Assembly: GCA_023413135.1 (NCBI GenBank)
Contig: JAEZQK010000041.1
Coordinates: forward strand, 1 to 64,000
Length of the DNA: 64,000 bases
Direction: 5' to 3'
DNA from: Bacillota bacterium
GTDB lineage: Bacteria; Bacillota; Clostridia; Christensenellales; Aristaeellaceae
Shown: piece after piece, positions 48,522 to 57,190 of the stretch
How positions within the stretch are numbered: position 1 is the first letter of the stretch
How the letters are laid out: each line of letters begins with the position of its first letter
Made by a program: the position numbers and the translations under genes
The notes under the pieces: model-generated
The model's input: the letters and a program-made list of their open reading frames with translations, nothing else
The model's database searches: none
What the model was told of the DNA's origin: nothing

Positions 48522-50221
48522 TGAAGAAAATCTACCTGGCCGACCAAGGCATTCTGCCCGGCATGGACGTTGCCGGGCAGATGAACGCCATTCTTTTTAA
48601 AAACTCGCAGGATACGGAATTTCACTTTACGCCCGGCGTGTATCATTTACTTTCCCAAAGCGCCGCCCCGTTTTCAGCCTCCCTTTCCAACTCCGACCAG
48701 CTTCCCGTGCTAAAGGCTGGCCTGCTGCTTTCCAATATGCACCGTATCCGCCTTGTGGGCCATGGCGCGACGCTGTTATGCCACGGGCAGCTTTCACCCC
48801 TTGCCCTGGTGGACTCCACCCATATTGCCGTCGATGGGCTGACCATTGACTACTCTCCCACCCACAATGGGGAAGGGGTCATACTGCAGTCCACCCCCGA
48901 ATGGGTGGACGTCTCGGTGGATAAAGCGAAGTATCCCTGCAAAATTCAGGAAGAGCGCCTCTTCTTTTGGAACGGTGAGGAATATACCCCCTATTTCGGA
49001 GCCATCGAGTTTGACGCGGACACCCGACGCACCGCCTACCGCACCGGGGACACATTCCGTTCAAAAAAGCAGGAGGAAATCACCGAAGGTGTCATCCGGT
49101 TCCACGGTACATTTGATCCTCTCCCCACCGTGGGCAATTTCCTGACACTGCGCTTCAGTCCGCGCATCCACCCCGGGATCCTTACGCACCACTGCGAGGA
49201 CGTATCACTTGACAATATTACCCTGCACAATACCTGCGGCCTGGGGGTGCTGACCCAGTTCAGCCGGAATTTGCATTATTCCCGCATCGCTATGCGCCCC
49301 AACGAGGCAGCCGGCCGCCATGTGACATCCTGCCATGACGATGGTCTGCACTTTTCCAACAACTCTGGAAAAATCATCGTCGATGGCTGCCGCTTCCATG
49401 GCCTGATGGATGACCCCATCAACGTGCACGGCACCGCGCTGCGCATTAGGGAAATCACAGGCAAACGCTCGCTGGTTGCGGAATTCGCCCACGGCCAGTC
49501 CGCCGCCTTCCCCCTCTGGGCCAAAGCCGGTGACGAAGTTTCCCTGATTGAGCACAATACGATGAGCTTCCTTTGTATGCTAAAGGTGGAAAGCTACAGC
49601 CTTCTTGCCGGCAGCGCCTGCGCCGTTGCCTTTGCGGGTGAACTGCCTTCCTCGTTAAAGCCTGGCGACGCGCTGGAAAACCTTGATAACACGCCGGAAG
49701 TGGATATCCGAAACTGCTGCTTCGGTTCCTGCCGGGCCAGGGGCATCCTTGTTTCCACACCTCAAAAAGCCGTGATTGAAAACAATGTGTTCGAATCCTC
49801 CGGCTGCGCCATTTTGATCCCCGGGGACGCCAATTATTGGTTTGAGTCCGGGGCTTGCCATGATGTAACCATCAGCAAAAATCACTTTACCGACGGCTGC
49901 ATGATCTCCATGTACCAATTTTGCGAGGGCATCATCAGCATCTGCCCCGAAATCCCCGCGCCGCAAATAGATCTGCCCTTCCACAAAAACATACGTATTG
50001 AGGAAAATATGTTCCACGCTTTTGACGCGCCAATACTATACGCCCTTAGCGTAAATGGCCTGACATTTACAAACAACACCATTATACGAAGCCATGCCTA
50101 TGCGCCCTGGCATCCCCGCCGGGCCATGGCTACCTTGAAAGCCTGCATGGATGTGCAGATAGCGGATAACGTGTTTGTGGGGGATGTTCTCTCCACCGAG
50201 GTTGTTCAGGAAGCGTTATGA
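48521..50221 (+). CDS. GH110-like alpha-1,3-galactosidase
   Basis: A 566-residue right-handed beta-helix enzyme. HFTPGVYHLL near the start, SCHDDGLHFSNNSGKIIVDG (about 270-289, Asp273/Asp274), GLMDDPINVHGT (Asp297/Asp298) and the C-terminal GDANYWFESGACHDVTISKN are hallmarks of GH110, whose members remove alpha-1,3-linked galactose from blood-group-B-type or linear host and algal glycans with inversion. It lacks a signal peptide, so it works on imported oligosaccharides. Its start overlaps the six-hairpin gene. Most known GH110 enzymes are from Bacteroidetes, so its presence here is notable; GH110 versus a related beta-helix lyase should be confirmed by profile search. Confidence 0.85.
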   Translation: MKKIYLADQGILPGMDVAGQMNAILFKNSQDTEFHFTPGVYHLLSQSAAPFSASLSNSDQLPVLKAGLLLSNMHRIRLVGHGATLLCHGQLSPLALVDSTHIAVDGLTIDYSPTHNGEGVILQSTPEWVDVSVDKAKYPCKIQEERLFFWNGEEYTPYFGAIEFDADTRRTAYRTGDTFRSKKQEEITEGVIRFHGTFDPLPTVGNFLTLRFSPRIHPGILTHHCEDVSLDNITLHNTCGLGVLTQFSRNLHYSRIAMRPNEAAGRHVTSCHDDGLHFSNNSGKIIVDGCRFHGLMDDPINVHGTALRIREITGKRSLVAEFAHGQSAAFPLWAKAGDEVSLIEHNTMSFLCMLKVESYSLLAGSACAVAFAGELPSSLKPGDALENLDNTPEVDIRNCCFGSCRARGILVSTPQKAVIENNVFESSGCAILIPGDANYWFESGACHDVTISKNHFTDGCMISMYQFCEGIISICPEIPAPQIDLPFHKNIRIEENMFHAFDAPILYALSVNGLTFTNNTIIRSHAYAPWHPRRAMATLKACMDVQIADNVFVGDVLSTEVVQEAL

Positions 50222-50223
50222 CC

Positions 50224-50253
50224 TTTACGCGCCCCCCTCCGACATGCTACAAT
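50224..50253 (+). promoter_or_regulatory. promoter of the MATE exporter gene
   Basis: TTTACG (50224-50229) and TACAAT (50248-50253) are 18 bp apart, beginning just after the GH110 stop. GGAGGAGG then precedes the TTG start of the next gene. Confidence 0.6.
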
Positions 50254-50284
50254 ATTCTTTGCCCATGTATGGAGGAGGATTTTT

Positions 50285-51685
50285 TTGCACCGCTTTTCCC
50301 ATTCTCTGCGCCCCGTGTTCCGCTGGGATGCCGCTTTCACAAAGCGCCTTTTGCTGGTAGCCCTGCCCATTATGTTTCAGAACCTTGTCGCATCGTCTTT
50401 GCATATTATCGACGGGATCATGGTCAGCGGGCTCGGCACCGCGCCTTATGCCGCCGTGACGCAGATGTCACGGTTCATGTTTCTGTTCAACCTTACGCTA
50501 TTTGGCGTTATTTCAGGCAGCAGCATCTTCCTGTCCCAGCTCTGGGGCAGGAAGGACATCGCCGGCATGCGCAGCGTCATGGGCATGTGCCTGCGCATCA
50601 CACTGCCTTTGGCTATTTTGTTTGGCGGAGCCGCCGTTCTGCTCCCCCATTTGGTGGTTGGCTTTTTCCTGCCGCCGGGGGAAAGCGCCGGCTATGCCCG
50701 CCAATACCTGAACGTAGTGGCATTTGGCATGATGATTACCGCCGTGGATACGGTATACGCCAGCGCCATGAAATCCAGCGAGCAGACGTTTGTGCCCATG
50801 CTGGCGGGCATTGCCGCCATCCTCACCAATACAGTTCTCAACTATATCCTGATCTATGGCAAGCTGGGCATACCCGCCCTGGGGGTAAGAGGGGCGGCCA
50901 TCGCTACGGTCATTTCCGCAGGCGTGTCCCTGTCCGTCAACGTCGGGGTTTCCTATACTTTGAAGCTGCCGTCGGCGGCAAAGTTGTCTCAGCTTTTAAG
51001 CTTTGACGGCGCGTTTTTCAAAAGATACCTGAAAACCGTCTTCCCCGTTATCCTCAATGAAGGCTTCTGGGCGCTGGGCTACACCATGTACAGCGTTTTC
51101 TTCGGCCGGCTGGGGGATAACGCGGTAGCCGCCCAGGGCATCTACAATACGGTGGATCAGCTGATCTTTGTCATGATCTACGGCCTGATGCACGCCACCG
51201 CCATCGTGGTGGGCCGGAGTATCGGCGCGGGAGACAGGGAGGAAGCATACCTATATGCCAGGCGGCTGCTGCTTGCCGCCGTGTGCCTGGGCATTGCCAT
51301 GGGAACCGTCATGCTTTTGACCCGCCACCGGCTGGTGATGCTGTTTCATGATATATCCCCACAGGCGCAAAGCCTGGCCACCGTCTTTCTGGCTTACGCC
51401 GGCTTTTTCGCCTGGGCCAGGGCCTTCAATTGCGTGAATGTGGTGGGTGTATTGCGTTCCGGCGGGGATACGGTGTTTACCATGCTGCTGGATGTGGGCA
51501 GCATCTGGTGCATTGGCGTGCCGGTGGTAGGTTTGGCCGCGCTGGTTTTCCGCTGGCCGGTGGAAACCGTATTCCTTTGCACCGCCGTGGAAGAACTGCC
51601 CAAGATCATTATTGGCCTAAAGCGCATGCTCAGCAAAAAATGGATCAACGATCTGACCCGCAGGCCCCAAGAGGATGCGGCCTGA
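50285..51685 (+). CDS. MATE-family multidrug/metabolite exporter
   Basis: A 466-residue membrane protein with about twelve hydrophobic segments in two homologous halves, typical of MATE antiporters that expel cationic compounds using Na+ or H+. The first half begins TKRLLLVALPIMFQNLVASS; the second contains FPVILNEGFWALGYTMYSVF. The start codon is TTG at 50285 behind GGAGGAGG. It is separate from the sugar genes and has its own promoter; the substrate is unknown. Confidence 0.9.
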   Translation: MHRFSHSLRPVFRWDAAFTKRLLLVALPIMFQNLVASSLHIIDGIMVSGLGTAPYAAVTQMSRFMFLFNLTLFGVISGSSIFLSQLWGRKDIAGMRSVMGMCLRITLPLAILFGGAAVLLPHLVVGFFLPPGESAGYARQYLNVVAFGMMITAVDTVYASAMKSSEQTFVPMLAGIAAILTNTVLNYILIYGKLGIPALGVRGAAIATVISAGVSLSVNVGVSYTLKLPSAAKLSQLLSFDGAFFKRYLKTVFPVILNEGFWALGYTMYSVFFGRLGDNAVAAQGIYNTVDQLIFVMIYGLMHATAIVVGRSIGAGDREEAYLYARRLLLAAVCLGIAMGTVMLLTRHRLVMLFHDISPQAQSLATVFLAYAGFFAWARAFNCVNVVGVLRSGGDTVFTMLLDVGSIWCIGVPVVGLAALVFRWPVETVFLCTAVEELPKIIIGLKRMLSKKWINDLTRRPQEDAA

Positions 51686-51705
51686 TCATAGTGGAGGAGA
51701 CCACA

Positions 51706-52524
51706 ATGGAATTTGAACTCGTAGGCAAAATCGGCTCCATGGCACTGATCCGCAAAGAGGACAACGACATCGACTACAACATTTTTTCCAGGCTGGGCGC
51801 AGAACTTACGCCCGGCATGATCTGGGTCACCTCCGGCGCTACGGAGATCGGGCGGCTGGACTATATGAAGCGCACCGGCCGGGAATTGAGCGGCGACCCC
51901 GAGCAGGATAAGACCGACTACGCCGCCCAGGGCCAGTCCATCCTGATGCAGAACTACCGCCAGTTCATCCGCCCGGAATACAGCGTTCGGCAGGTGCTGG
52001 TGGAGCATACCCATTTCAACGACCCGGAGAAGCGGGAGCACATCCACAAACTGCTGGTAAGGGCTGCCCAGCAGGGGGCCATCCCCATCATCAACTATAA
52101 CGACCCCGTCAGCGACGAGGAAAACCGCAAAATGGAGCTGGCCCACCGCCGTCAAAGCGGGGAGCCTGTCTATGAGTGTGTAGATAACGATGAGACCGCC
52201 GCGGTTATCGCTGGCCTGGTCAAGGCGAAAATGCTGGTGCTGCTTACCTCCACCGAGGGCATCTATCAAAACCCCGCCGATCCCAATACCCTTGTGCGGG
52301 AAGTTACAGGCAAGACCATCGAAGAAGTCGTATCCGCCGTGCGGGCGCTGCAACTCAATTGTGTGGGCGCCAGCCGCGCCGGGGCCAACGGCGCCCGGGC
52401 AAAGCTGGAATACGCATTGGGCCCCATCCAACGGGGCACCACCGTCATCATCGGCCACGCCAGGCACCACCTGCGCGACCTCATCAAAGGATCCGTACCC
52501 TGTACCAGGCTCGGGCTTGAGTAG
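51706..52524 (+). CDS. amino-acid-kinase-family protein (glutamate 5-kinase-like)
   Basis: A 272-residue amino acid kinase fold protein. The substrate loop WVTSGATEIGRLDYMKRTGR, INYNDPVSDEENR and VDNDETAAVIAGLVKAKMLV with LLTSTEGIYQNPADPN match glutamate 5-kinases, which phosphorylate the gamma-carboxylate of glutamate. It lacks a C-terminal PUA domain and no proA lies nearby, so a role in proline synthesis is possible but unproven. GGAGGAGA precedes the ATG at 51706; it follows the MATE gene by 20 bases and may be co-transcribed. It ends in the double-hairpin module at 52525. Confidence 0.8.
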   Translation: MEFELVGKIGSMALIRKEDNDIDYNIFSRLGAELTPGMIWVTSGATEIGRLDYMKRTGRELSGDPEQDKTDYAAQGQSILMQNYRQFIRPEYSVRQVLVEHTHFNDPEKREHIHKLLVRAAQQGAIPIINYNDPVSDEENRKMELAHRRQSGEPVYECVDNDETAAVIAGLVKAKMLVLLTSTEGIYQNPADPNTLVREVTGKTIEEVVSAVRALQLNCVGASRAGANGARAKLEYALGPIQRGTTVIIGHARHHLRDLIKGSVPCTRLGLE

Positions 52525-52582
52525 CCAGGGGACTCTGTCCCCTGGACCCCTGCTCAAGGGATAAAACCCCTTGAGAATCCCC
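52525..52582 (+). terminator. double-hairpin module after a stop codon (copy 2)
   Basis: CCAGGGGA (52525-52532) pairs with TCCCCTGG (52538-52545), and CTCAAGGG (52553-52560) with CCCTTGAG (52567-52574), ending AATCCCC. The first stem starts at the TAG stop codon. The layout is the same as at 37673 and at 60165. The sequence from here to 52734 holds no visible gene. Confidence 0.65.
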
Positions 52583-52734
52583 ATATCAATAAAGAAAATT
52601 ATGCTGATACTTTGAAAATTATGGAATGTGGATGATTACAAATTGCATACCTGTTTCATCCCGGCTGCCAAGCCTAAGTGGGAGATAGATAATCAAACTG
52701 CAAAGCCGTATGCTATTGGCTTATCTGCCGGAGA

Positions 52735-52910
52735 TTATGATTGCATGGAAAACCCATTCACCTTCGCCTGAATGCCGTAGGGGCGATTAGCAATCGCCCG
52801 CCAAGTGACATATCCTGACCGCAACATGCGGGCGATTAATAATCGCCCCTACGGCGTTGTTTGTTTATTGACTTCTCCCCCAGGGATTATGAAATTCGTA
52901 GCTTCTGTAG
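52735..52910. repeat. composite REPIN-type element, family R copy 2
   Basis: The arm GCCGTAGGGGCGATTA (52774-52789) recurs inverted at 52840-52855. The flanks, TTGCATGGAAAACCCATTCA on the left and ATTATGAAATTCGTAGCTTC on the right, match those at 59896-60080. The element is non-coding and lies between an end-of-gene double hairpin and the HTH/DUF4180 operon. The 100 bases that follow contain no gene. Confidence 0.8.
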
Positions 52911-53018
52911 TTGGCAATCCGCTAGCAACCTGCTGAAAAGTCCACATTATTGCCCAACTTTTAGATTACCCATTTCTGCCTTGTCCGCCGAACCATCCCC
53001 CAAAATGAGAAAACCCCC

Positions 53019-53076
53019 TTGACGCATTCCCTATTACTCCTTATAATTGCTTTTGTAAGTAATTATAAGGAGTAAT
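53019..53076 (+). promoter_or_regulatory. promoter with a perfect 16-bp inverted repeat
   Basis: TTGACG (53019-53024) and TATAAT (53042-53047) are 17 bp apart. ATTACTCCTTATAATT (53033-53048) recurs exactly in reverse complement at 53061-53076, 12 bases apart. The left arm covers the -10 box and the right arm the AAGGAG ribosome binding site (53067-53072), so the palindrome is placed for transcriptional control by a DNA-binding protein, most simply the HTH protein encoded just downstream. Only its distal part would be transcribed. Confidence 0.75.
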
Positions 53077-53080
53077 GATT

Positions 53081-53527
53081 ATGCCTGAAAAATATTACAC
53101 CGCAGAACAGGCGGCCGATCTTTTAAAAATACATATCAAAACCATCCAGCGCTACATCCGGGAAGGCAAGCTTCGCGCCAACAAGGTAGGCAAAAGCTGG
53201 CGCATCACCGGTCACGACCTGAGCGTTTTTGCCGAAGGAACACAGGAGCGCGCCGACAGCCCGATGGATATGAAAATCACGCCGGCGGAGCGTATCAAAA
53301 TCTCCGCCGTGGTGGATATTGAGGCTGCCGGCAAGGAGGAAGCCATACGCATCATGAACACGCTGACCGCCGTCATGAACGTCAAACCTCCGGAATATGG
53401 CGCATCCTCCTTAACAGTGCAATATCTGGAGCCGGAGCGAAAAATCCGGATCATGCTGTGGGGCAATCCCCCCTTCATGGAAGCGGTGATGTCCTGTATC
53501 GCAGCGTTGACGGACTATAGGGACTAA
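53081..53527 (+). CDS. helix-turn-helix (excisionase/MerR-like) protein
   Basis: A 148-residue protein with an N-terminal excisionase-type winged HTH (YYTAEQAADLLKIHIKTIQR, YIREGKLRANKVGKSWRITG) and a C-terminal alpha/beta domain of about 80 residues (KISAVVDIEAAGKEEAIRIM, SLTVQYLEPERKIRIMLWGN). ATG at 53081 is chosen because AAGGAG lies eight bases upstream; an ATG at 53075 would be too close. It is followed by a DUF4180 gene, a frequent pair in Firmicutes. A perfect palindrome in its own promoter suggests autorepression. Ligand and targets are unknown. Confidence 0.87.
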   Translation: MPEKYYTAEQAADLLKIHIKTIQRYIREGKLRANKVGKSWRITGHDLSVFAEGTQERADSPMDMKITPAERIKISAVVDIEAAGKEEAIRIMNTLTAVMNVKPPEYGASSLTVQYLEPERKIRIMLWGNPPFMEAVMSCIAALTDYRD

Positions 53528-53545
53528 TATAAGGGGATCGATCGT

Positions 53546-53908
53546 ATGACCTATATCATAGAACAGGGAATCAAGGCAGCGGTGCTCGCCGACCAGGAAA
53601 AATGGAATACCGTGCAGGATGCTTTGGACTGCATGGCGGCGGCCTCATACGATGGCTGTATAGGAGTCATCGTACCCAAGGAATGCCTTCCGGAGGACTT
53701 TTTCTGCCTGCGGACAGGACTTGCCGGCGAGTTACTGCAAAAATTCACCACCTATAATATGAAAATCGCCGTTACCGGCGATTTCAGCGGCTATTCAAGC
53801 CAGAGCTTAAGAGACTTTATCTACGAGAGCAACATGGGCCGCCAGGTGTTTTTCAAGGCGACGGCAGAGGAAGGGATGGCGGCGTTCATAAAGGCAATTG
53901 CCCGCTAA
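53546..53908 (+). CDS. DUF4180 protein
   Basis: A 120-residue protein of the DUF4180 family, recognisable by GVIVPKECLPEDFFCLRTG, KIAVTGDFSGYSSQSLRDFI and YESNMGRQVFF. No biochemical role is known; the fold is probably alpha/beta. It lies 18 bases after the HTH gene and is likely regulated by it. There is no signal peptide or membrane segment. Confidence 0.87.
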   Translation: MTYIIEQGIKAAVLADQEKWNTVQDALDCMAAASYDGCIGVIVPKECLPEDFFCLRTGLAGELLQKFTTYNMKIAVTGDFSGYSSQSLRDFIYESNMGRQVFFKATAEEGMAAFIKAIAR

Positions 53909-53924
53909 ACAGCAGCCCACACGG

Positions 53925-54131
53925 TCACCGCTTGCTTTCCTCCTTGAATACCAGGCCGTGCTCCATGAGCACGGCTTTTAAAATGCGCAATGCCTTGGGG
54001 CCAAAGCCATGCAACGCCAACAGTTCGGATTCTTTGAAGTGCTTAAGCTGCTCCAGCGTTGTGATGCCCGCGGCTTGCAGCGCACGATGGGCCGGCGCAC
54101 TTATTTTGATGGAAGACAGTTCAGGCAGCAT
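53925..54131 (-). CDS. small helix-hairpin-helix protein (RNAP alpha-CTD-like)
   Basis: A 68-residue protein with a helix-hairpin-helix core similar to the C-terminal domain of RNA polymerase alpha: IKISAPAHRALQAAGITTLE, QLKHFKESELLALHGFGPKA, LRILKAVLMEHGL. It probably binds DNA non-specifically or recruits another protein. It lies at the 3' end of the aroK unit, 21 bases after that gene. Such short proteins are common in Firmicutes but without known function. Confidence 0.8.
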   Translation of the reverse strand: MLPELSSIKISAPAHRALQAAGITTLEQLKHFKESELLALHGFGPKALRILKAVLMEHGLVFKEESKR

Positions 54132-54152
54132 AATACCTCCGGCATATCAGCG

Positions 54153-54671
54153 CTATACTTCACCCATGAATTTCAAAACCAGTTTTTCCAGGTTCATGAT
54201 GCCGTTGGTATAGCCCTGTGAGTTGTCCAGAATGGCGTCAGCCACCTTGCGGTAGGTGTCGATGCGATTTTCGTACAGCCGCACCACCTCATCCTTGCCT
54301 TTTAATGCCAGCATGGGCCTCCGGTCCAGCTTAATGTCGGACAGGATTTCCTCCAGCGGCCTGTCGATTAAGATAATAATGCCCTGGTTGCGCATGATGA
54401 GCCGGTTTTCCTCACGCATCACCATACCGCCGCCGGTGGAAACGATGGCCGGGCTCTGGTCCGCCAGGTACATTAAAATGTTGGTCTCCGCGTTGCGGAA
54501 GGCCTGTTCACCCGGCCCGTCAAATATCTGCTGCACGGTCATGCCCGTCATATCGGTGATCATGGTATCGGTATCCACATACGGCACACCCAGCCTTCCC
54601 GCCAAGCGCTTGCCCAGGCTGCTTTTGCCGCTGCCGGGCATCCCAATCAGGAAAACGTGACGGTCCATCAT
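54153..54671 (-). CDS. aroK: shikimate kinase
   Basis: A 172-residue enzyme that phosphorylates shikimate to shikimate 3-phosphate in aromatic amino acid synthesis. The Walker A loop GMPGSGKSSLGKRLAGRLG, the shikimate-binding VDTDTMI, the STGGGMV motif and the LID RRPMLALKG are all present; length is normal. Its start overlaps the chorismate mutase stop by four bases (ATGA), coupling two steps of the pathway. Confidence 0.95.
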   Translation of the reverse strand: MMDRHVFLIGMPGSGKSSLGKRLAGRLGVPYVDTDTMITDMTGMTVQQIFDGPGEQAFRNAETNILMYLADQSPAIVSTGGGMVMREENRLIMRNQGIIILIDRPLEEILSDIKLDRRPMLALKGKDEVVRLYENRIDTYRKVADAILDNSQGYTNGIMNLEKLVLKFMGEV

Positions 54672-54955
54672 AGTGCATCACCCCGATTCAGCATGCTCTC
54701 CTGCGCAAGGCGGCTTAGGCGCATAATTTCTATAAACAGCGCCCTCACGCTTTGCTCCAGCGTTTTATCGGAAAGCATTTCCACCCGGGTCAATAAAACC
54801 TGTTCCTCCCGGTCCGCATCCAACACAGGTAAATTGTTTTCCCGCTTATATTCCGCTACCCGGCGGCTTACCTCCATGCGCCGCTCGAACAGCTTCGTAA
54901 GTTCCCGGTCGATTTCGTTAATCTCCCGCCTAAGCGCGGCAATATCCCCGCTCAT
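54668..54955 (-). CDS. chorismate mutase, AroQ type
   Basis: A 95-residue all-helical mutase that converts chorismate to prephenate. IAALRREINEIDRELTKLFE with the catalytic Arg, RRMEVSRRVAEYKRENNLPV with Arg and Lys, and DREEQVL are the expected active-site segments. It stands alone rather than fused to prephenate dehydratase. It is coupled by ATGA overlaps both to the sensor kinase upstream and to aroK downstream. Confidence 0.94.
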   Translation of the reverse strand: MSGDIAALRREINEIDRELTKLFERRMEVSRRVAEYKRENNLPVLDADREEQVLLTRVEMLSDKTLEQSVRALFIEIMRLSRLAQESMLNRGDAL

Positions 54956-56445
54956 GGGGTTTCCTCCTCCTGTTCCGGCTTATCCCGGCCGGCCTTGTCC
55001 TTCCCCTTTTCCAGGGTGAATTCGAAGGCGGCCCCCCTTTCCGTGGGCAAAAGGCGGATCGTTTGCCCGTGGGCTTCAAGAATGCGCCGGCAGATACTCA
55101 GGCCCAGCCCCGTGCCCTTGCCCGAGGTATGAGCCTTGTCCGCCTTGTAAAACCGTTCAAAAATGTGGGGCTGGTCCTGGGGCAGGATGCCCGAGCCGTT
55201 ATCGACCAGGCTGATAAATGCCTGCCTGCCTTCCACACGCGTCCGCCAGGTGATTTTTCCTTTTTCGGGAGTGAACTTCAGCGCGTTATCCAGAAGATTC
55301 ACCACCACCTGCTCGATGCGGTCGCTATCCCCCCAACAATAGCACTGTTCCTGCTGAAAATCAACATCCACTTCCAATTGTTTGTGATCGATATCCGATA
55401 TACGCCGGATCAGCGCCCGGCGGATCATTTCATTGACGTCAAAATTCTGGTAATTTGGTTTGGCCTCCCCCTGCTCCATGCGGCTCAAGTCCAAAAGGTC
55501 GGCAATGAGCTTGGTAAGGCGCTTGGCCTCATCCCCCACGATTTTCAGGTATTTGGGATGCTCCTCCGGGGGAATGGTGCCATCCTGCATGCCTTCCAGA
55601 AAGCCTTGGATGCTGGTCATGGGGGAGCGCAGCTCATGGGATACGTTGGCCACAAACTCCCTGCGGGAATCCTCCGTGCGCTTTAGCTGCCCGGCCATGG
55701 AGTTGAAGGAGGCTGCCAGTTCCCGGATCTCCAGCACGCCTTCCGCCTCTGCCCTTACATCAAACTTGCCTCTGGCCATTTCCCTTGCAGCCTGGGACAT
55801 ACTTTTCAGTGGGTTCGTCAGTTGCTTGGTGATGAAAAACACGCTCACCACCCCCAGCAGCACGGCGATACCGGCCCCGGCCAGCACCTGCCAGACAAGG
55901 TTTTTGAACTCCGCCTCCACCACCTGGACGCTGGTGTGGATAAATACCGCTCCAAGTACAGCTCCATTTTGCTCCCAGGGTACCGCCACGGTGAATACGG
56001 GGCCACCCAAGCCAGGCACATAGGTGCGCAGCTGCACTTCCTTGCCGGAGAGTACCTTGCTCATGGCATCCGCAATCTCCTGATCGCTTAATGTCTGCGC
56101 AATGTCGATATTATCCCGCAGGGTCGCTATCAGATTATGCAGAACGTTCCTGTACCGGTCCACCACCAGAATGAAGGAGCCGAATTCGTCGTATACCTTC
56201 TTCGCCTTCCATTGCATGTATTGTTCCACCGGGGATTCCAGGCCGAAAAACCTGTCCCAATCGTCTATATCGATCTGCCCGGCCAGGTAGGCGATCTCCT
56301 GAGCCTGGCTTTTCAGCTCTTCCATGCGGGCGTTGATCCTGTCATTCTTGATGGTGACATAGGAAAGCATGGCCCATACGGTAATGAGCGTAAGCAGTAG
56401 CCCAAGGAACACGGAAAACAGCCGGGCAAACATGCTGCGGAACAT
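54952..56445 (-). CDS. sensor histidine kinase
   Basis: A 497-residue membrane kinase. Two membrane segments (about 10-30 and 183-206) enclose an extracytoplasmic sensing domain of about 150 residues. HAMP (about 206-258), HisKA with FVANVSHELRSPMTSIQG (phospho-acceptor His270) and HATPase_c (NLLDNALKFTPEKG, GTGLGLSI) follow, and the C-terminus is a short charged tail. The structure resembles WalK/PhoR/ResE-type kinases. It forms a pair with the response regulator 25 bases upstream and overlaps the chorismate mutase start, so the aromatic genes are part of the same transcript. Confidence 0.93.
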   Translation of the reverse strand: MFRSMFARLFSVFLGLLLTLITVWAMLSYVTIKNDRINARMEELKSQAQEIAYLAGQIDIDDWDRFFGLESPVEQYMQWKAKKVYDEFGSFILVVDRYRNVLHNLIATLRDNIDIAQTLSDQEIADAMSKVLSGKEVQLRTYVPGLGGPVFTVAVPWEQNGAVLGAVFIHTSVQVVEAEFKNLVWQVLAGAGIAVLLGVVSVFFITKQLTNPLKSMSQAAREMARGKFDVRAEAEGVLEIRELAASFNSMAGQLKRTEDSRREFVANVSHELRSPMTSIQGFLEGMQDGTIPPEEHPKYLKIVGDEAKRLTKLIADLLDLSRMEQGEAKPNYQNFDVNEMIRRALIRRISDIDHKQLEVDVDFQQEQCYCWGDSDRIEQVVVNLLDNALKFTPEKGKITWRTRVEGRQAFISLVDNGSGILPQDQPHIFERFYKADKAHTSGKGTGLGLSICRRILEAHGQTIRLLPTERGAAFEFTLEKGKDKAGRDKPEQEEETP

Positions 56446-56470
56446 GGACGCCTCCGATATTTCAGCGGTA

Positions 56471-57166
56471 TTACTTCACTTCAAACTTGTATCCTACGCC
56501 CCATACGGTGCGGATCTGCCAGCCGTACTCCTCGCAGCCGGGCAGCTTTTCCCTCAGCCTTTTGATATGCACATCCACCGTGCGGCTGTCGCCGAAGAAG
56601 TCAAACCCCCACACCTTTTCCAAAAGCTGCTCCCTGGTAAACACCAGGTTGGCGTTGGAAGCCAGGAAGTACAATACCTCCAGCTCCTTGGGGGGCATTT
56701 CCACAAGCTTGCCCTGATAGTGCACCTCGTATTGGCTGAGGCTTACCGTGAGGTTGGGAAAAGCAATCACATCCCCCTTTTCTTCCACCCCTCCCGGCTG
56801 GGTGCGGCGCAGGACCGCCTTGATCCTGGCCACCAGTTCCTTGGGTTCAAAGGGCTTGGTCAGATAGTCGTCCGCCCCCAGTTCCAGTCCCAACACCTTG
56901 TCAAAGGTTTCATCCTTGGCGGTGAGCATAATGATGGGGATGGCGCTGAACTGGCGCACGGCGCGGCATACCTGCCAGCCGTCCATGCCGGGGAGCATGA
57001 TATCCAATAGCAGCAAATTGGGCGGCCGGCGGCGGAAAGCGGCCAGGCCCTCGTCGCCCCGGACGGCGCTTTGTACTTCAAAGCCTTCCTTCTCCAGGTA
57101 CAGGCGCACCAATTGGCTGATGTTGGGATCATCGTCCACCAGGAGGATCATGGGCTTGTCCTTCAT
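56471..57166 (-). CDS. OmpR/PhoB-family response regulator
   Basis: A 231-residue two-domain regulator. The receiver has the acidic pocket DDDP and the phosphorylation site Asp55 (LLLDIMLPGMDG), with conserved Thr and Lys (IIMLTAKDE, DDYLTKPF). The C-terminal winged helix binds DNA (PPKELEVLYFLASNANLVFT, EQLLEKVWGFDFFGDSRTVD). It activates or represses genes when phosphorylated by the adjacent kinase. It lies next to the 57191-57501 element. The stimulus is unknown. Confidence 0.94.
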   Translation of the reverse strand: MKDKPMILLVDDDPNISQLVRLYLEKEGFEVQSAVRGDEGLAAFRRRPPNLLLLDIMLPGMDGWQVCRAVRQFSAIPIIMLTAKDETFDKVLGLELGADDYLTKPFEPKELVARIKAVLRRTQPGGVEEKGDVIAFPNLTVSLSQYEVHYQGKLVEMPPKELEVLYFLASNANLVFTREQLLEKVWGFDFFGDSRTVDVHIKRLREKLPGCEEYGWQIRTVWGVGYKFEVK

Positions 57167-57190
57167 GATTTCCCCTTCTTTCTTCGATAA

